A stretch of 64,000 nucleotides of DNA from Methanoculleus thermophilus (GCF_001571405.1 NZ_BCNX01000007.1:1-64000), one strand, 5' to 3'; positions 28,400 through 37,962 are shown, counted from the first letter of the stretch. Numbers and translations: made by a program. Notes: generated by a model from the letters alone, not told the origin.

Positions 28400-28412
28400 A
28401 AAATATATATTT
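28400..28412 (+). promoter_or_regulatory. TATA box upstream of the CapA operon
   Basis: AAAATATATATTT lies about 20 nt before the TTG codon of a short ORF that overlaps the CapA gene start. Confidence 0.5.
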
Positions 28413-28425
28413 CTCAACCTCCAGT

Positions 28426-28617
28426 TTGGAGCAGTGCGTCAAGGGGGAAGGCAATATTCCAGACTGCCCATACCTTAAGAGTTTTCTATCCGAAGGCAGC
28501 AGGGACCTGCTGCCGGGGGTGAAGAGTGCAGAGATCAGCCGTCAGATACTGATGAATCTCAGTGGCGACCCCAGGCAATTTTGTGGTAACAACGAGTCTG
28601 CCGGGAGGGAGGTATGA
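28426..28617 (+). CDS. Small Cys-containing protein coupled to CapA, hypothetical
   Basis: A 63-codon frame from TTG with the sequence pattern EQCVKGEGNIPDCPYLKSFL, three Cys in total, and a protein-like composition. It follows a TATA box closely, and its TGA overlaps the CapA ATG (ATGA), suggesting translational coupling. I do not recognise the family. The TTG start is the weak point. Confidence 0.4.
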   Translation: MEQCVKGEGNIPDCPYLKSFLSEGSRDLLPGVKSAEISRQILMNLSGDPRQFCGNNESAGREV

Positions 28618-29696
28618 CATCTGTGCGGCTTCGAGCTGTAGGGGATGTTCTGCTCTGGACGAGGAACGGGAAAGAGCCGTTTGCCCTGATTCAGCACGAA
28701 CTCCGGCAGAAGGATCTGCTCTTTGGGAACCTGGAGACCGCCCTCTCCGAGACCGGAACCGAGAGCAAGAAGCGCTGGATCAATACAAACCCGCCAGAAG
28801 CAGGCGACTACCTCAGAGATGCCGGATTTGACATCGTCAGCGTGGCGAATAACCACACGCTCGATATGGGCCGGGAAGGGTTCGAGAAGACCCTCGAGGG
28901 TCTGGAAACCCGAGGAATCGCCTATATCGGTGGAGCAAGGGGTGACGATCCCCCTGCAGGGCAGGTTATCGAGCGGAACGGGATCCGGCTGGGGTTCCTG
29001 GCCTACACGAGCGGACGATTCCGGTCGCCATCAGGAGTCACGGTAGCAAAACTGCGGAAAAAAGCCATAATCAACGACATCAAGACGCTGAAGGACCAGT
29101 GCGACCATGTTATTCTCTCCCTGCACTGGGGAATCGAGAATACGTACTATCCCTCCCCCAACCAGGTCCGGCTTGCCCATGCCCTCATCGACAGCGGGGC
29201 GACCCTGATCCTTGGGCACCATTCGCATACCATCCAGGGGTTGGAACGGTATAATGACGGATTGATCGCCTATTCCCTTGGAAACTTCCAGTTTGATACC
29301 GAGATCTTCAAGGAGAAGATTAACAGCACCATGATCCTCTCTGTAGACTTTGACCGGCATGGCATCCGGGATTACACGACCATCCCCTGCATCATCAATA
29401 GCGACTTCCAGCCTGAGGTTGCGAAGGGATCAACCCGGGAACAGGTGCAGCGCTGGATTGCAAAATGTTCTGAACGAGTGCAGAAAGGGGAAGTCAGCCG
29501 GCGGTGGTGGTTTGAAGAGATCGGTGAGGACTACCTGGTATATAATCTGGAGAGTTATCGCTACCGCATCCGACGGCACGGGCTCGCACCTCTGATCGAG
29601 TGTGGAGTCTGGTTGGTGACACCGTTCTGCCTCAACTGCTATGCGGGTATGATCAGGAAACGGCTGAAACAACGGAGCATAAGAGGATACGCATGA
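28614..29696 (+). CDS. CapA-like metallophosphoesterase-fold protein
   Basis: A 360-residue PGA_cap/CapA family protein: VGDVLLW (D11), GNLETAL (39-43), SVANNHTLDMG (N80, H81), VILSLHWGIE and LILGHHSHTIQG, the metal-ligand set of this phosphoesterase-like fold. Bacterial relatives act in poly-gamma-glutamate capsule synthesis or export. No pgsB/C-type partners are present, so in this glycan cluster its substrate is unknown. Strong GGGAGGGAGGT precedes the ATG. Its stop overlaps the next ATG (ATGA). Confidence 0.85.
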   Translation: MTSVRLRAVGDVLLWTRNGKEPFALIQHELRQKDLLFGNLETALSETGTESKKRWINTNPPEAGDYLRDAGFDIVSVANNHTLDMGREGFEKTLEGLETRGIAYIGGARGDDPPAGQVIERNGIRLGFLAYTSGRFRSPSGVTVAKLRKKAIINDIKTLKDQCDHVILSLHWGIENTYYPSPNQVRLAHALIDSGATLILGHHSHTIQGLERYNDGLIAYSLGNFQFDTEIFKEKINSTMILSVDFDRHGIRDYTTIPCIINSDFQPEVAKGSTREQVQRWIAKCSERVQKGEVSRRWWFEEIGEDYLVYNLESYRYRIRRHGLAPLIECGVWLVTPFCLNCYAGMIRKRLKQRSIRGYA

Positions 29697-30895
29697 ATAT
29701 TTTACAGGTTACCCCGTTCTTTAAACCACTCTGGGAATCGGGAGGAGTTGCGCGAGTTGCATATGATATTTCTCATAACCTTCACGCGAATGGGCACGAC
29801 GTCACGGTATATACGACGAACAGGAGCCTCCACGCCTACGATCTGCCGACGAATCGTCCAACCAAAGTTGACGGGATGAACGTCTACTACTTCGAAAACC
29901 TGCGCAAGTACATCCCGATAACAGCTCCTCCGGTGATGCCGTACTACATGCCGGCAGTCGCACGAAGGGAGATTGCAGGGTTCGACGTGATCCATATCCA
30001 CGACCATCGTACCCTGCTTACCGTCATCGCGTCGCATTATGCAAGGAAATACGGCATTCCGTATGTGCTCCAGGCGCATGGGGCACTCCCGCGGGATACC
30101 GGATCTACACGGATGAAACGGCTCTTTGATATGCTCTGGACAGAGGATGTCATTCGCGGCGCTGCAGGGGTGATTGCGCTCAACAAGATCGAGGCGGATC
30201 ATTACCGGATGCTGGGGGTTGATGACGAAAAGATAGCAATTATCCCGAACGGACTCGATCTTGCTGAGTATCGCGACCTCCCTCCCCGCGGTAAGTTTCG
30301 CGCAGCATGGGGCATCGGCGAGACCACCAAAATCGTGCTCTACCTCGGACGGCTCGACCCGACGAAAGGCATCGACCTCCTGATCCGATCGTTTGCGCTT
30401 CTTGCGCGGGAGTTCGATGATGTTGTCCTCATGCTGGTAGGCGAAGATATGGGATTCAACCATGAATTCAAACAGTTGATCCAGTCGCTGGGCATCAGTG
30501 ACCGCGTGATCTTCACGGGATTCGTAAGCAAGGAAGATAAGTTGGCTGCATATATTGATGCAGACGTCTTCGTCACACCGAGTTTCACTGGATTCCCGGT
30601 CACATTTCTTGAGTCCTGCCTCTGCGGGACGCCAATCGTGACAACGGGGCATGGAGATCTGCTCGAATGGATAGACAATACCATCGGGTTCAATACCGAA
30701 TACACACCGGAAGCGTTCGCCGAGACTGTCGGTCGCCTGCTCAACGACGATGCCCTGCGGGCAAGGCTTGGTGAACAGGCGAAAGAGCTCGTCCTGACAA
30801 GATACAACTGGCAGTCAATCGTCCATGAGATTGAGAACTTTTACGCAAAGGTCGCAAACGGCAGCCTCAGCAAGCGGGGTTCCGTCCGGGTCTGA
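29693..30895 (+). CDS. Glycosyltransferase, GT4
   Basis: A 400-residue GT4 enzyme starting MNILQVTPFFKPLWESGGVA, the canonical N-terminal Gly-rich loop. The C-terminal half has VLYLGRLDPTKGIDLLIRSF, VIFTGFVSKEDKLAAYIDAD, and FVTPSFTGFPVTFLESCLCGTPIV with the E-x7-E-like site. ATG overlaps the CapA stop, so the two are co-translated. It acts in the cytosol on surface-glycan synthesis. Confidence 0.9.
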   Translation: MNILQVTPFFKPLWESGGVARVAYDISHNLHANGHDVTVYTTNRSLHAYDLPTNRPTKVDGMNVYYFENLRKYIPITAPPVMPYYMPAVARREIAGFDVIHIHDHRTLLTVIASHYARKYGIPYVLQAHGALPRDTGSTRMKRLFDMLWTEDVIRGAAGVIALNKIEADHYRMLGVDDEKIAIIPNGLDLAEYRDLPPRGKFRAAWGIGETTKIVLYLGRLDPTKGIDLLIRSFALLAREFDDVVLMLVGEDMGFNHEFKQLIQSLGISDRVIFTGFVSKEDKLAAYIDADVFVTPSFTGFPVTFLESCLCGTPIVTTGHGDLLEWIDNTIGFNTEYTPEAFAETVGRLLNDDALRARLGEQAKELVLTRYNWQSIVHEIENFYAKVANGSLSKRGSVRV

Positions 30896-31016
30896 CGGAT
30901 TCAAGATCCCCTAAAACTCTTTTTGGAAGTTCGCGAAGACCTGCCCTGCATAAAATCAGGTGCCCAGGGTTCACGCCAGAAGTCCGAACAAGATGGCGAC
31001 TATCCGCCGCATAAAG

Positions 31017-31026
31017 ACAAAAAAAG
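31017..31026 (-). terminator. T-run downstream of a beta-helix gene
   Basis: On the minus strand the sequence after the stop at 31069 runs into CTTTTTTTGTC, an archaeal-type oligo-T terminator. Confidence 0.4.
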
Positions 31027-31068
31027 ATTGGGGCCAGACCCTGTGCGGGCCAGGCGGTATCGACCGAT

Positions 31069-32526
31069 CTACTCACCGGCAGACGTAGCCTTCATGCCTG
31101 CAGTCTGGACATTCTGGCCGCCCTCGACCAGGAAGGCCTTCGGAGAGTCGGAGACGATCTCGCCGGTGTACTGGACATTCTGGTTGTTCTTCGCCCAGAC
31201 CAGTGTCTCAACCCGATCGCCGGATGCATGGATGTCAACCACAGCATCGCCAAACTGGCCGTTTGTACCGCCGAGACTTGCACCCTTGCCGTCGATTCCG
31301 GCCGGGTTTATGAGGTTGAAGTTCTTGATCTGGATGTTCTTTGCAAGATCAACCTGGAGACCGTAGCCGTGCGAGTCAATGCTCGAGCAGTTCTCAAGCA
31401 CCAGAGCGGGGTCAGTCGAGCGGCACGGGATGCTGTAGTAGCCGGCCGGCTTACGGTATGTGTAGTCTGTCTTTCCGGCACCGGTATCCTTCTCGACGCA
31501 GTTGTAGAGTTTGCCGCCGTTCGTGGCATAGAAACCATACAGCGAGTTGCCTTCCGCCGTACAGTTGATGAACGTCGCGTCAGCGTTCGGAGCGTAGTAG
31601 CCGCACCCGAAGTAGTGGGTCGACATATCGCTCTGCTTGTAGGGCACCGTCGGATACGGCTTCTGCCCGTTGTTCCGGCTCACACAGTTCTCAAGGACCG
31701 CGTCCGTCACCGTGGGATCGAACTCGAAGTGGAATCCGGACTCAAGATTGCCTTCTGCAAGACAGTTCGTCACGCGGAGGCCGTCCATGTCATTGAGTTC
31801 GGCAAAGTCGAACCCGGTGATCCAGGGGTTGAAGGCACCCGTGCTCCCGCAGTTGATAGCCTCACAGTTATCGTAGCGGACGTTCTTGATCACCTTGTTC
31901 GTTGTGCCCCAGGCGTTGTGGAGGAACCCATATGTCCCGGTATCCACGGCCTTGCAGTTGACGAACTCGACATCCTCGAGGGTCGGCGCATAGACGGCCG
32001 GGTCGTGGATCAGGAGGAAGACCGCCTGGATGCTTGCATCCGCAGTTCCTGTAATGTTGTGGATCTTTGCGTGGCTTGCCCGGACAGTCACCACACCAAG
32101 CCACTTGACGTTGCTGCTGTAGCCGGTGCCCTCGACGGAGAACCCGTCGAGCGTGATGGACTCCTGGTCGACACTGATGCGCCCGTCATGGGTGAACATA
32201 AGGTTTGTCGCATCCGGACCCTGCCCAGAGAGCGTCGTGCCTGCCGGCGGAGCGATAATGCCGGCGCAGTTGAACGTACCATCCGAGAGGACGACCTTAC
32301 CACCATCCGGCAGTGCGTCAAGCGCTGCCTGGATCTCAACGTGGTCGTCGACTCCGTCACAGACATAGTCTGCCTGGTCCTTCGACAGTTCGGTGCTATC
32401 GCTTGCAGCCACGGTGAGCGTGGCCGGAGTTGCAGACTCGACTGCACTTACCGGAGAGAATGCTGCAATCAGGCAGCCTACCAGAAGCAGTGCAGTCAGT
32501 CTTAGTATATTTCGCCTATCTGTCAT
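31069..32526 (-). CDS. Secreted right-handed beta-helix protein (paralogue 1)
   Basis: 485 residues with a signal peptide (about 1-29, ending SPVSA). The Pectate_lyase_3-like entry module is YVCDGVDDHVEIQAALDALP and KVVLSDGTFNCAGII. Many parallel-beta-helix coils follow, each with N-C ladders (VTNCLAEG, LENCVSRNNG, FINCTAEGNS). Several N-x-S/T sequons suggest glycosylation. Unlike paralogue 2 it stops right after the helix. It is probably a surface or sheath component; catalytic activity is not evident. AT-rich promoter DNA lies upstream. Confidence 0.82.
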   Translation of the reverse strand: MTDRRNILRLTALLLVGCLIAAFSPVSAVESATPATLTVAASDSTELSKDQADYVCDGVDDHVEIQAALDALPDGGKVVLSDGTFNCAGIIAPPAGTTLSGQGPDATNLMFTHDGRISVDQESITLDGFSVEGTGYSSNVKWLGVVTVRASHAKIHNITGTADASIQAVFLLIHDPAVYAPTLEDVEFVNCKAVDTGTYGFLHNAWGTTNKVIKNVRYDNCEAINCGSTGAFNPWITGFDFAELNDMDGLRVTNCLAEGNLESGFHFEFDPTVTDAVLENCVSRNNGQKPYPTVPYKQSDMSTHYFGCGYYAPNADATFINCTAEGNSLYGFYATNGGKLYNCVEKDTGAGKTDYTYRKPAGYYSIPCRSTDPALVLENCSSIDSHGYGLQVDLAKNIQIKNFNLINPAGIDGKGASLGGTNGQFGDAVVDIHASGDRVETLVWAKNNQNVQYTGEIVSDSPKAFLVEGGQNVQTAGMKATSAGE

Positions 32527-32993
32527 GCCATTCAGCCTCTCTGTGAGGTAGAACTATCGTTTTTTGGCCACCGCATATATATTTTATTATAAAAATAAAA
32601 TTTGTTAGAATAATTGTCTCGATATATAACGGGATATGATCCGCCTGGTTTGGAAGAAGGCGGTATAGATGCGAGAAAAAGGTCTGCAAAAACATTATAT
32701 AATATCACTTTAATTTAAATCGAAACAGATAAATACTCGCGCTTTCTTCCGGCAGCCACCCAAAAACGGCCCCCCATTAAGCAGGTATGCGCAGAGTTGA
32801 AGGAGAACGGGACTGTGCGTCTGGATGGGTCGAGGACTCCGAGAATGATAGCCGGACAGTGACACGAAGCAATACTGGCGCCGCCAAACTCACCAAGAAC
32901 GGGACAGAGAGAAACCGGGTACTGCATGGACACCGCTTGAGAGCGCCGTCAGGTTCGTACCATCCTGTGGTGGAATATTCGGTCTAACGGTGC
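32527..32993. other. Very AT-rich promoter region
   Basis: Includes ATTTTAT-n7-ATAAAAT (32581-32601) and several TATA-like runs. The one near 32580 probably drives the leftward beta-helix gene with a ~27-nt leader. No ORF is supported. Confidence 0.5.
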
Positions 32994-33006
32994 TTGAGAA
33001 GAGAAT

Positions 33007-33017
33007 ATCTATATAGA
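33007..33017 (+). promoter_or_regulatory. TATA box, leaderless spacing, GT4 gene
   Basis: TCTATATAGAG is centred 27 nt before the ATG at 33039. A GAGAGGGG stretch also sits between, so the mRNA may be leaderless or have a very short leader. Confidence 0.55.
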
Positions 33018-33038
33018 GGGGGCCCTAGAGAGGGGCCT

Positions 33039-34214
33039 ATGCGAGTGGCATGCCTGACCTTCTGGTTCTACGACTACACCATCCAGATGGCAAACGAGCT
33101 TGCCCGGCACACCGATGTGTTGCTGCTGCTTCCGGACTACAGGTCGGAGGAGTACCTGGAGAGCATTGACCCGAGGGTGAGGGTTCGCGTCTTTGGCTAC
33201 TCACAGTATGCCGGAAGACTTGGGCCGTCGTGCTACCCGATGCTTCGGGAGATCGTTGCCGCGATCGACGATTTTGGGCCGGATATCGTTCACTACCAGG
33301 TGAACAACCCCATGCTCTGCCCCCTTCTGCTAATGCTTCGAAAGTATCCGCTCGTGGCGACGTTCCACGACATCGAGCCGCATGCCGGTGAAGACCGACT
33401 CCTGGATCTCGGTTCCCTCCTCTATCGGCTCACCCTGTTCGTATCGAGGATTGTACCCGATCGGATCTTCGTTCACGGGAAGGCGCTCAAAAAGGCCCTG
33501 GTAGAGGACTACCGCGTCCCGGACCAGAAAGTGCGTGTCATCCCGATCGGGGAGCATGAGGTGACACCGTTTAAAAAATACGAAAAGGTTGATCTCAGGC
33601 CGGAGGGTCATCGAATCCTCTTCTTCGGCCGCATCCACCGCTACAAAGGGCTAGAGTGCCTGATCCAGGCAGAACCGTTTATCACCAGGGAGATCCCGGA
33701 TGCACGGATCGTCATCGCCGGAACAGGAGAGGACTTTGGCAGGTACAGGGCGGCAATGGCGGGCCGGGACGCATTCGAGGTCTACAACTACAGGATACCC
33801 TATGAAGAAGGAGCCCGGCTCTTTCAGCAGGCGAGCGTTGTGGTGCTCCCCTACATCGAAGCGTCCCAGAGCGGCGTCATACCGACCGCATATGGGTTCA
33901 GACGACCGGTGGTGGTCACAGATGTAGGGAGCCTGCCCGAGGTCGTCGATGACGGAAAGACAGGATACATCGTGCCTCCACGCGACCCGACAGCACTGGC
34001 AGATGCGATCGTGAGACTCCTTAAAGACCCGGAAGCATGCCAGCGCATGGGAGAACAGGGCTACATAAAGCTCAAGACGGATATGGCCTGGTCAACGATC
34101 GTCCAATCGCTTCTTGCGGTCTACAGCGAGATTGTACCCGCCTCAGAGATTGTCGAAAAGCCTGCAGACGAGGTCCTGATCGAGAGAACGCACGCTGGTG
34201 TAAGAGAGCGATGA
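33039..34214 (+). CDS. Glycosyltransferase, GT4
   Basis: 391 residues starting MRVACLTFWFYDYTIQMANE. It contains DIVHYQVNNPML, LVATFHDIEPHAG, ILFFGRIHRYKGLECLIQAE, IVIAGTGEDFGRY, VVVLPYIEASQSGVIPTAYG (replacing the usual E-x7-E start) and PEVVDDGKTGYIVPPRD. The frame is open to 32994, but the start at 33039 fits the TATA box and the family's usual N-terminus. A perfect hairpin follows the gene. Cytosolic glycan assembly. Confidence 0.88.
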   Translation: MRVACLTFWFYDYTIQMANELARHTDVLLLLPDYRSEEYLESIDPRVRVRVFGYSQYAGRLGPSCYPMLREIVAAIDDFGPDIVHYQVNNPMLCPLLLMLRKYPLVATFHDIEPHAGEDRLLDLGSLLYRLTLFVSRIVPDRIFVHGKALKKALVEDYRVPDQKVRVIPIGEHEVTPFKKYEKVDLRPEGHRILFFGRIHRYKGLECLIQAEPFITREIPDARIVIAGTGEDFGRYRAAMAGRDAFEVYNYRIPYEEGARLFQQASVVVLPYIEASQSGVIPTAYGFRRPVVVTDVGSLPEVVDDGKTGYIVPPRDPTALADAIVRLLKDPEACQRMGEQGYIKLKTDMAWSTIVQSLLAVYSEIVPASEIVEKPADEVLIERTHAGVRER

Positions 34215-34292
34215 CCGGGAGAGTTCCGCAATGAGACGGTCATCGGGGAGAAGGGATGGACAGTTTCCCCCGGAGCTAGCATACCCAAAGAG

Positions 34293-34315
34293 AGCGTCCC
34301 CGGACCGGGGACGCT
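34293..34315 (+). terminator. Perfect GC-rich hairpin after the GT4 gene
   Basis: AGCGTCCCCGG (34293-34303) and CCGGGGACGCT (34305-34315) are exact complements with a single central base. This is the strongest hairpin in the window. A weak T-run (TTTTAAT) follows. It could be a terminator, or an operator for the DUF2206-like gene downstream. Confidence 0.55.
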
Positions 34316-34422
34316 GCAAAGGTTTTAATAGGCAGACTCGATAGTAAGTGCACGGACAGGATAATAACCGATCAGAGGCCCCCAATGAGGAAGAGGCCCA
34401 CCAGAGACTCGCCTGATGTATC

Positions 34423-36627
34423 ATGTACCTGCTCAATCCACTTCAGATGAACGACTGGGATAACAGGAGATTCTTCTGGGTATTTCAGGCGATTCAGCTC
34501 GCTTTCATCGGGGTAATCCTCCTTGACCTCCTCGGACACTACATACCGATTGCAAGAGAGGCTCTGGCTTTCCTCTATCTGACATTCCTTCCAGGGGTCC
34601 TTGTGCTGAAGGCACTCAGGTTTCATAATCTCGGCACGATCGAGACACTGCTCTACTCCGTCGGACTGAGCCTTGCAGTCCTGATGCTCACAGGTTTTGC
34701 CGCAAACATCATCTACCCGCTGCTCGGGTACGCACGCCCATTCTCGTTTGCGAGTCTCTTTCTTACAACCGTCGCTGTTGTGCAAGTTCTGCTCTACATA
34801 GCGCTCACAAGAGACCGGGGGCATACCACATCCAACCCTAAAGTGGAGATCCCCCCATCCCCTGCCGTACCATTCCTGATGCTGCTTCCGTTTCTTGCAA
34901 TCCTCGGGACATATATGCGCGACGAGTATCACATGGTCACTCTACTCTTTCTGCTCCTCATCCTGATCGCGATCATCGGCCTCGCCATCGGATATGACCA
35001 GTTCATCCCCGAATCATGTTACCCGCTGGCGGCCTACACCATTGCGCTCTCGCTCCTCTATCATACCGCACTAATATCGGAGTATGTCTGGGGCTATGAC
35101 ATCCATCACGAACTCCATCTCGCAAACAGCGTGTTGATTCCGGGATTCTGGGACATGAGCATACCATACAACACAAACGGGATGCTCTCCGTCGTTGCGC
35201 TCGTACCTATCTACTCAATCATCTGCAGTCTCGACCCGGTCTGGGTCTTCAAGATCCTCTACCCACTCCTCTTTGCGTTCGTGCCGCTCGGACTCTACCG
35301 GGCAATCGAGAGACAGACAAGCCCGAAGATCGGCCTTATATCGGTCTTCTTCTTCGTCTCGTTCTTTACGTTCTACACCGAGATGATCTCGCTTGCTCGC
35401 CAGCAGATCGCAGAACTCTTTCTTGTCCTGACGATCCTCGCGATGATCGACAAAACCATGGACCGCGGCAGGCGGGCATTCCTCATGATCACATTCGGCT
35501 TTGCCATGATCGTCTCGCATTATGGCCTCTCGTATATCTACCTCTTCTCACTCATTCCGGCATGGCTGCTGCTGATAACCCTGGAACGCCTGCCGTTCGG
35601 CTTGCAGGAACTAGTCCGGAAAGTGGCAGGCACCCTGGCGCCCGACCTGCTTGCTCCAAGAGGGGGCAACCCGCAAGAGATAAGGACACTTGTCCTTCCC
35701 TATATCCTGATATTCGCCACGTTCACCTACCTCTGGTACTCGACGATAGCCGAGGGTATGGCATTTGCCACCATCACAGGCATCTGGGATAAGATATGGA
35801 ACACCCTCTTTGTAGATCCCCTCAATCCGACAACCGCTCAAGGGATGCAGATCCTCACCAGGCGATCATCCACACTCTTGCATAGCCTGGCAAAGATCGT
35901 CCATATCACCACCCAGGGGCTCATCGCGGTGGGACTGCTCGCAACCCTGGTAAAGGCGAAACGGTGGCGTATCGAGCCCGAGTATCTTGCTCTCTCACTC
36001 ATCTTCCTCCTCATAAACGTAGCCGGGATTATCGTTCCGTTCTTTGCAAGCTCCCTCAACACCAGCCGCCTCTACCACATCACCCTGATCTTGCTTGCCC
36101 CGTTTGCAATCATCGGTGGTATAACTCTCTACGAGACAGTAGCATCAAGGATACGCATGATAACCGCCATCCCGCTGATGAAAACACCATATCAGATATT
36201 ATCAGCATTCTTTGTCGTATTCCTCCTCTTTAACAGCGGACTAATCTATCAGATCACAAACGACAACCCGACATCGATGGCGCTCGAGACCACTGGCGAT
36301 AAACCAGTCTTCAACGGCAAAGAGGTGCAGGGGGCCAGATGGCTCTACTTAGAGGGTATCAACCGTCCAATCTACGTCGACGGTATGCGCTGGTGGCTCC
36401 TGCTGGGCTTTGATCCGGATCATCAACGTTACCTACCGGCAAACGTGTCGCTGGTGGAGCCGAACTCCTACCTTTACTTCGGCACGTATAACCTGGTCCG
36501 AGAGAGCGTCCGGCTCGAAGCACAGGAGGGCACGGTCACCGTGGCAGGCTATACCGATGCTGAACAATTCATCAGCAATAAGAATCGGATCTATGATAAT
36601 GCCGGATCCGTCATCTATTACAGGTGA
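34423..36627 (+). CDS. DUF2206-like multi-spanning membrane protein
   Basis: 734 residues with roughly 15-17 hydrophobic helices and an extracytoplasmic C-terminal segment of about 130 residues. The pattern LAFLYLTFLPGVLVLKALR, SVGLSLAVLMLTGFAANIIYPLLG, and later WGYDIHHELHLANSVL and YNTNGMLSVVALVPIYS matches the archaeal DUF2206 family that sits in surface-glycan loci. It is thought to be GT-C-related, but no activity is established. Starts at 34423 or 34447 are both possible. The neighbours are a GT4 and a flippase. Confidence 0.75.
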   Translation: MYLLNPLQMNDWDNRRFFWVFQAIQLAFIGVILLDLLGHYIPIAREALAFLYLTFLPGVLVLKALRFHNLGTIETLLYSVGLSLAVLMLTGFAANIIYPLLGYARPFSFASLFLTTVAVVQVLLYIALTRDRGHTTSNPKVEIPPSPAVPFLMLLPFLAILGTYMRDEYHMVTLLFLLLILIAIIGLAIGYDQFIPESCYPLAAYTIALSLLYHTALISEYVWGYDIHHELHLANSVLIPGFWDMSIPYNTNGMLSVVALVPIYSIICSLDPVWVFKILYPLLFAFVPLGLYRAIERQTSPKIGLISVFFFVSFFTFYTEMISLARQQIAELFLVLTILAMIDKTMDRGRRAFLMITFGFAMIVSHYGLSYIYLFSLIPAWLLLITLERLPFGLQELVRKVAGTLAPDLLAPRGGNPQEIRTLVLPYILIFATFTYLWYSTIAEGMAFATITGIWDKIWNTLFVDPLNPTTAQGMQILTRRSSTLLHSLAKIVHITTQGLIAVGLLATLVKAKRWRIEPEYLALSLIFLLINVAGIIVPFFASSLNTSRLYHITLILLAPFAIIGGITLYETVASRIRMITAIPLMKTPYQILSAFFVVFLLFNSGLIYQITNDNPTSMALETTGDKPVFNGKEVQGARWLYLEGINRPIYVDGMRWWLLLGFDPDHQRYLPANVSLVEPNSYLYFGTYNLVRESVRLEAQEGTVTVAGYTDAEQFISNKNRIYDNAGSVIYYR

Positions 36628-36685
36628 CGGACAGAAACTGGGCACCTGCAACCGGAATTACCCTCAAATAGGGGGTGATCCGGGA

Positions 36686-37927
36686 TCATATCCACCCTTT
36701 TCTCTTCAGAATAAGCACCACCAGGATTGTGCCCAGCACATACGTAATAAGCCACGCATACCCCATGCCAATGAGGCCGAAGAGATGCATCAGGGTAAAC
36801 CCAAGCCCGAGCAGCGCGACACTGACAAAACTGCTGATGACGATGAGACTCCTGAGATCATTTCTCACCTTTGCGATGGATATGAACGTCTGGCAGACGG
36901 AGACGAATATAGCGGAGAACGCAAGCACCCGCAGAAGAGCCATTCCTTCGACGTAATCCTTGCCAATCAGGTTGAGGATCTGCTCCCCAAAGAGAGAAAG
37001 ACCGATGATCGCAGGTATGAGCAGGGCGAACATGCTCGCGAGCGTCCGGAACACGCTTCTTTTCATCTCTCCTCCATGGCTTCCCTCAACAAAGAGCGAG
37101 GTCGTGAACGCATACGGGATCATGAAGAGGATTGAGACGATAGCATAGGTGATGTAGTAGCTCGCGGTGCTCTCCGCTCCCAGCACGTGGAGGACCATGA
37201 TCGGGATGACCATGTTCGGGGCGGACATCAGTATCCCGGCGATATACGCACCGGCAGAGAATTGCCACGCCTCCCGCAGAAAGACCCGGTCTACGCAGAG
37301 TGCCGGCCGTACGGAACACCGGGAGAGTAGGAAGAGGGAGAGAATGAGCCCGAGGACAAACGAGAGACCATAGGCGCTGAAGATTCCCATTGCCCCAAGG
37401 AAGATCAGAGGGGGGAGGAAGAGGATCCTCGAACCGTAAAGGAGATTCAAAGTAAAGTAGTGCTCAGACTTCCGTAGAGCGTTGAACGCCCCCTCAAAGA
37501 CCCAGGTGATGGAGTAGGTACCGAGGAAGGCAAGGTAGAGCGGTGCGACCGTCTTGACGATCGTAAGCTCGGGGGATATGACATCCACTGCCGCAATGAA
37601 GATCAGCCCCGCACCAAGCGCCACTGCTGTCGGCACAAGGAGGGCGGTTCCGAGCACCCGGTTCTTGTCACGGCTGGGGAAGAACCGGATCACTGATTGA
37701 TCCAGGCCAAGCCGCGAGATGAGGATGAGAAGCCCCATGGACGACATCAGAGCGGTTGCGATGCCCACATCGGCCTGCGAGTAAAGCCGGGCTGCAATCA
37801 TCCAGAAGAAGAATCCAAAGCCCGCAGCAACAAGCGAGGAGGCCATGATGAAGAACGAATTTCTGATAAGCGGCTCCTGCAGGTGATGCCTGACCTCACT
37901 GAAGTTTTTGGGGAGTGCTACAGCCAT
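36686..37927 (-). CDS. Polysaccharide flippase (Wzx-like), second copy
   Basis: 413 residues with about 12 helices. PLIRNSFFIMASSLVAAGFG is followed by FWMIAARLYSQADVGIATAL and SRLGLDQSVIRFFP, the classic flippase N-terminal half. It is distinct in sequence from the 499-residue flippase at 23 kb, so the locus may export two glycans. A 16-bp palindromic TATA element lies 27 nt before the ATG. Confidence 0.85.
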   Translation of the reverse strand: MAVALPKNFSEVRHHLQEPLIRNSFFIMASSLVAAGFGFFFWMIAARLYSQADVGIATALMSSMGLLILISRLGLDQSVIRFFPSRDKNRVLGTALLVPTAVALGAGLIFIAAVDVISPELTIVKTVAPLYLAFLGTYSITWVFEGAFNALRKSEHYFTLNLLYGSRILFLPPLIFLGAMGIFSAYGLSFVLGLILSLFLLSRCSVRPALCVDRVFLREAWQFSAGAYIAGILMSAPNMVIPIMVLHVLGAESTASYYITYAIVSILFMIPYAFTTSLFVEGSHGGEMKRSVFRTLASMFALLIPAIIGLSLFGEQILNLIGKDYVEGMALLRVLAFSAIFVSVCQTFISIAKVRNDLRSLIVISSFVSVALLGLGFTLMHLFGLIGMGYAWLITYVLGTILVVLILKRKGWI

Positions 37928-37946
37928 CGGGCGCCATTATCGAGCG

Positions 37947-37962
37947 ACATCTATATAGATGT
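37947..37962 (-). promoter_or_regulatory. Palindromic TATA element, leaderless spacing
   Basis: ACATCTATATAGATGT is a perfect 16-bp palindrome whose centre is 27 nt from the ATG at 37927. The CTATATAG core matches the promoter at 33007. A symmetric TATA could fire both ways or bind a repressor. Confidence 0.55.

Noticed and set aside
31228-32505. 425-codon open frame antisense to a beta-helix gene
   Set aside because: It mirrors the high-GC third-position codon use of the sense gene. The same antisense openness recurs at 39425-40420 in a paralogue, and the translation shows no domain.
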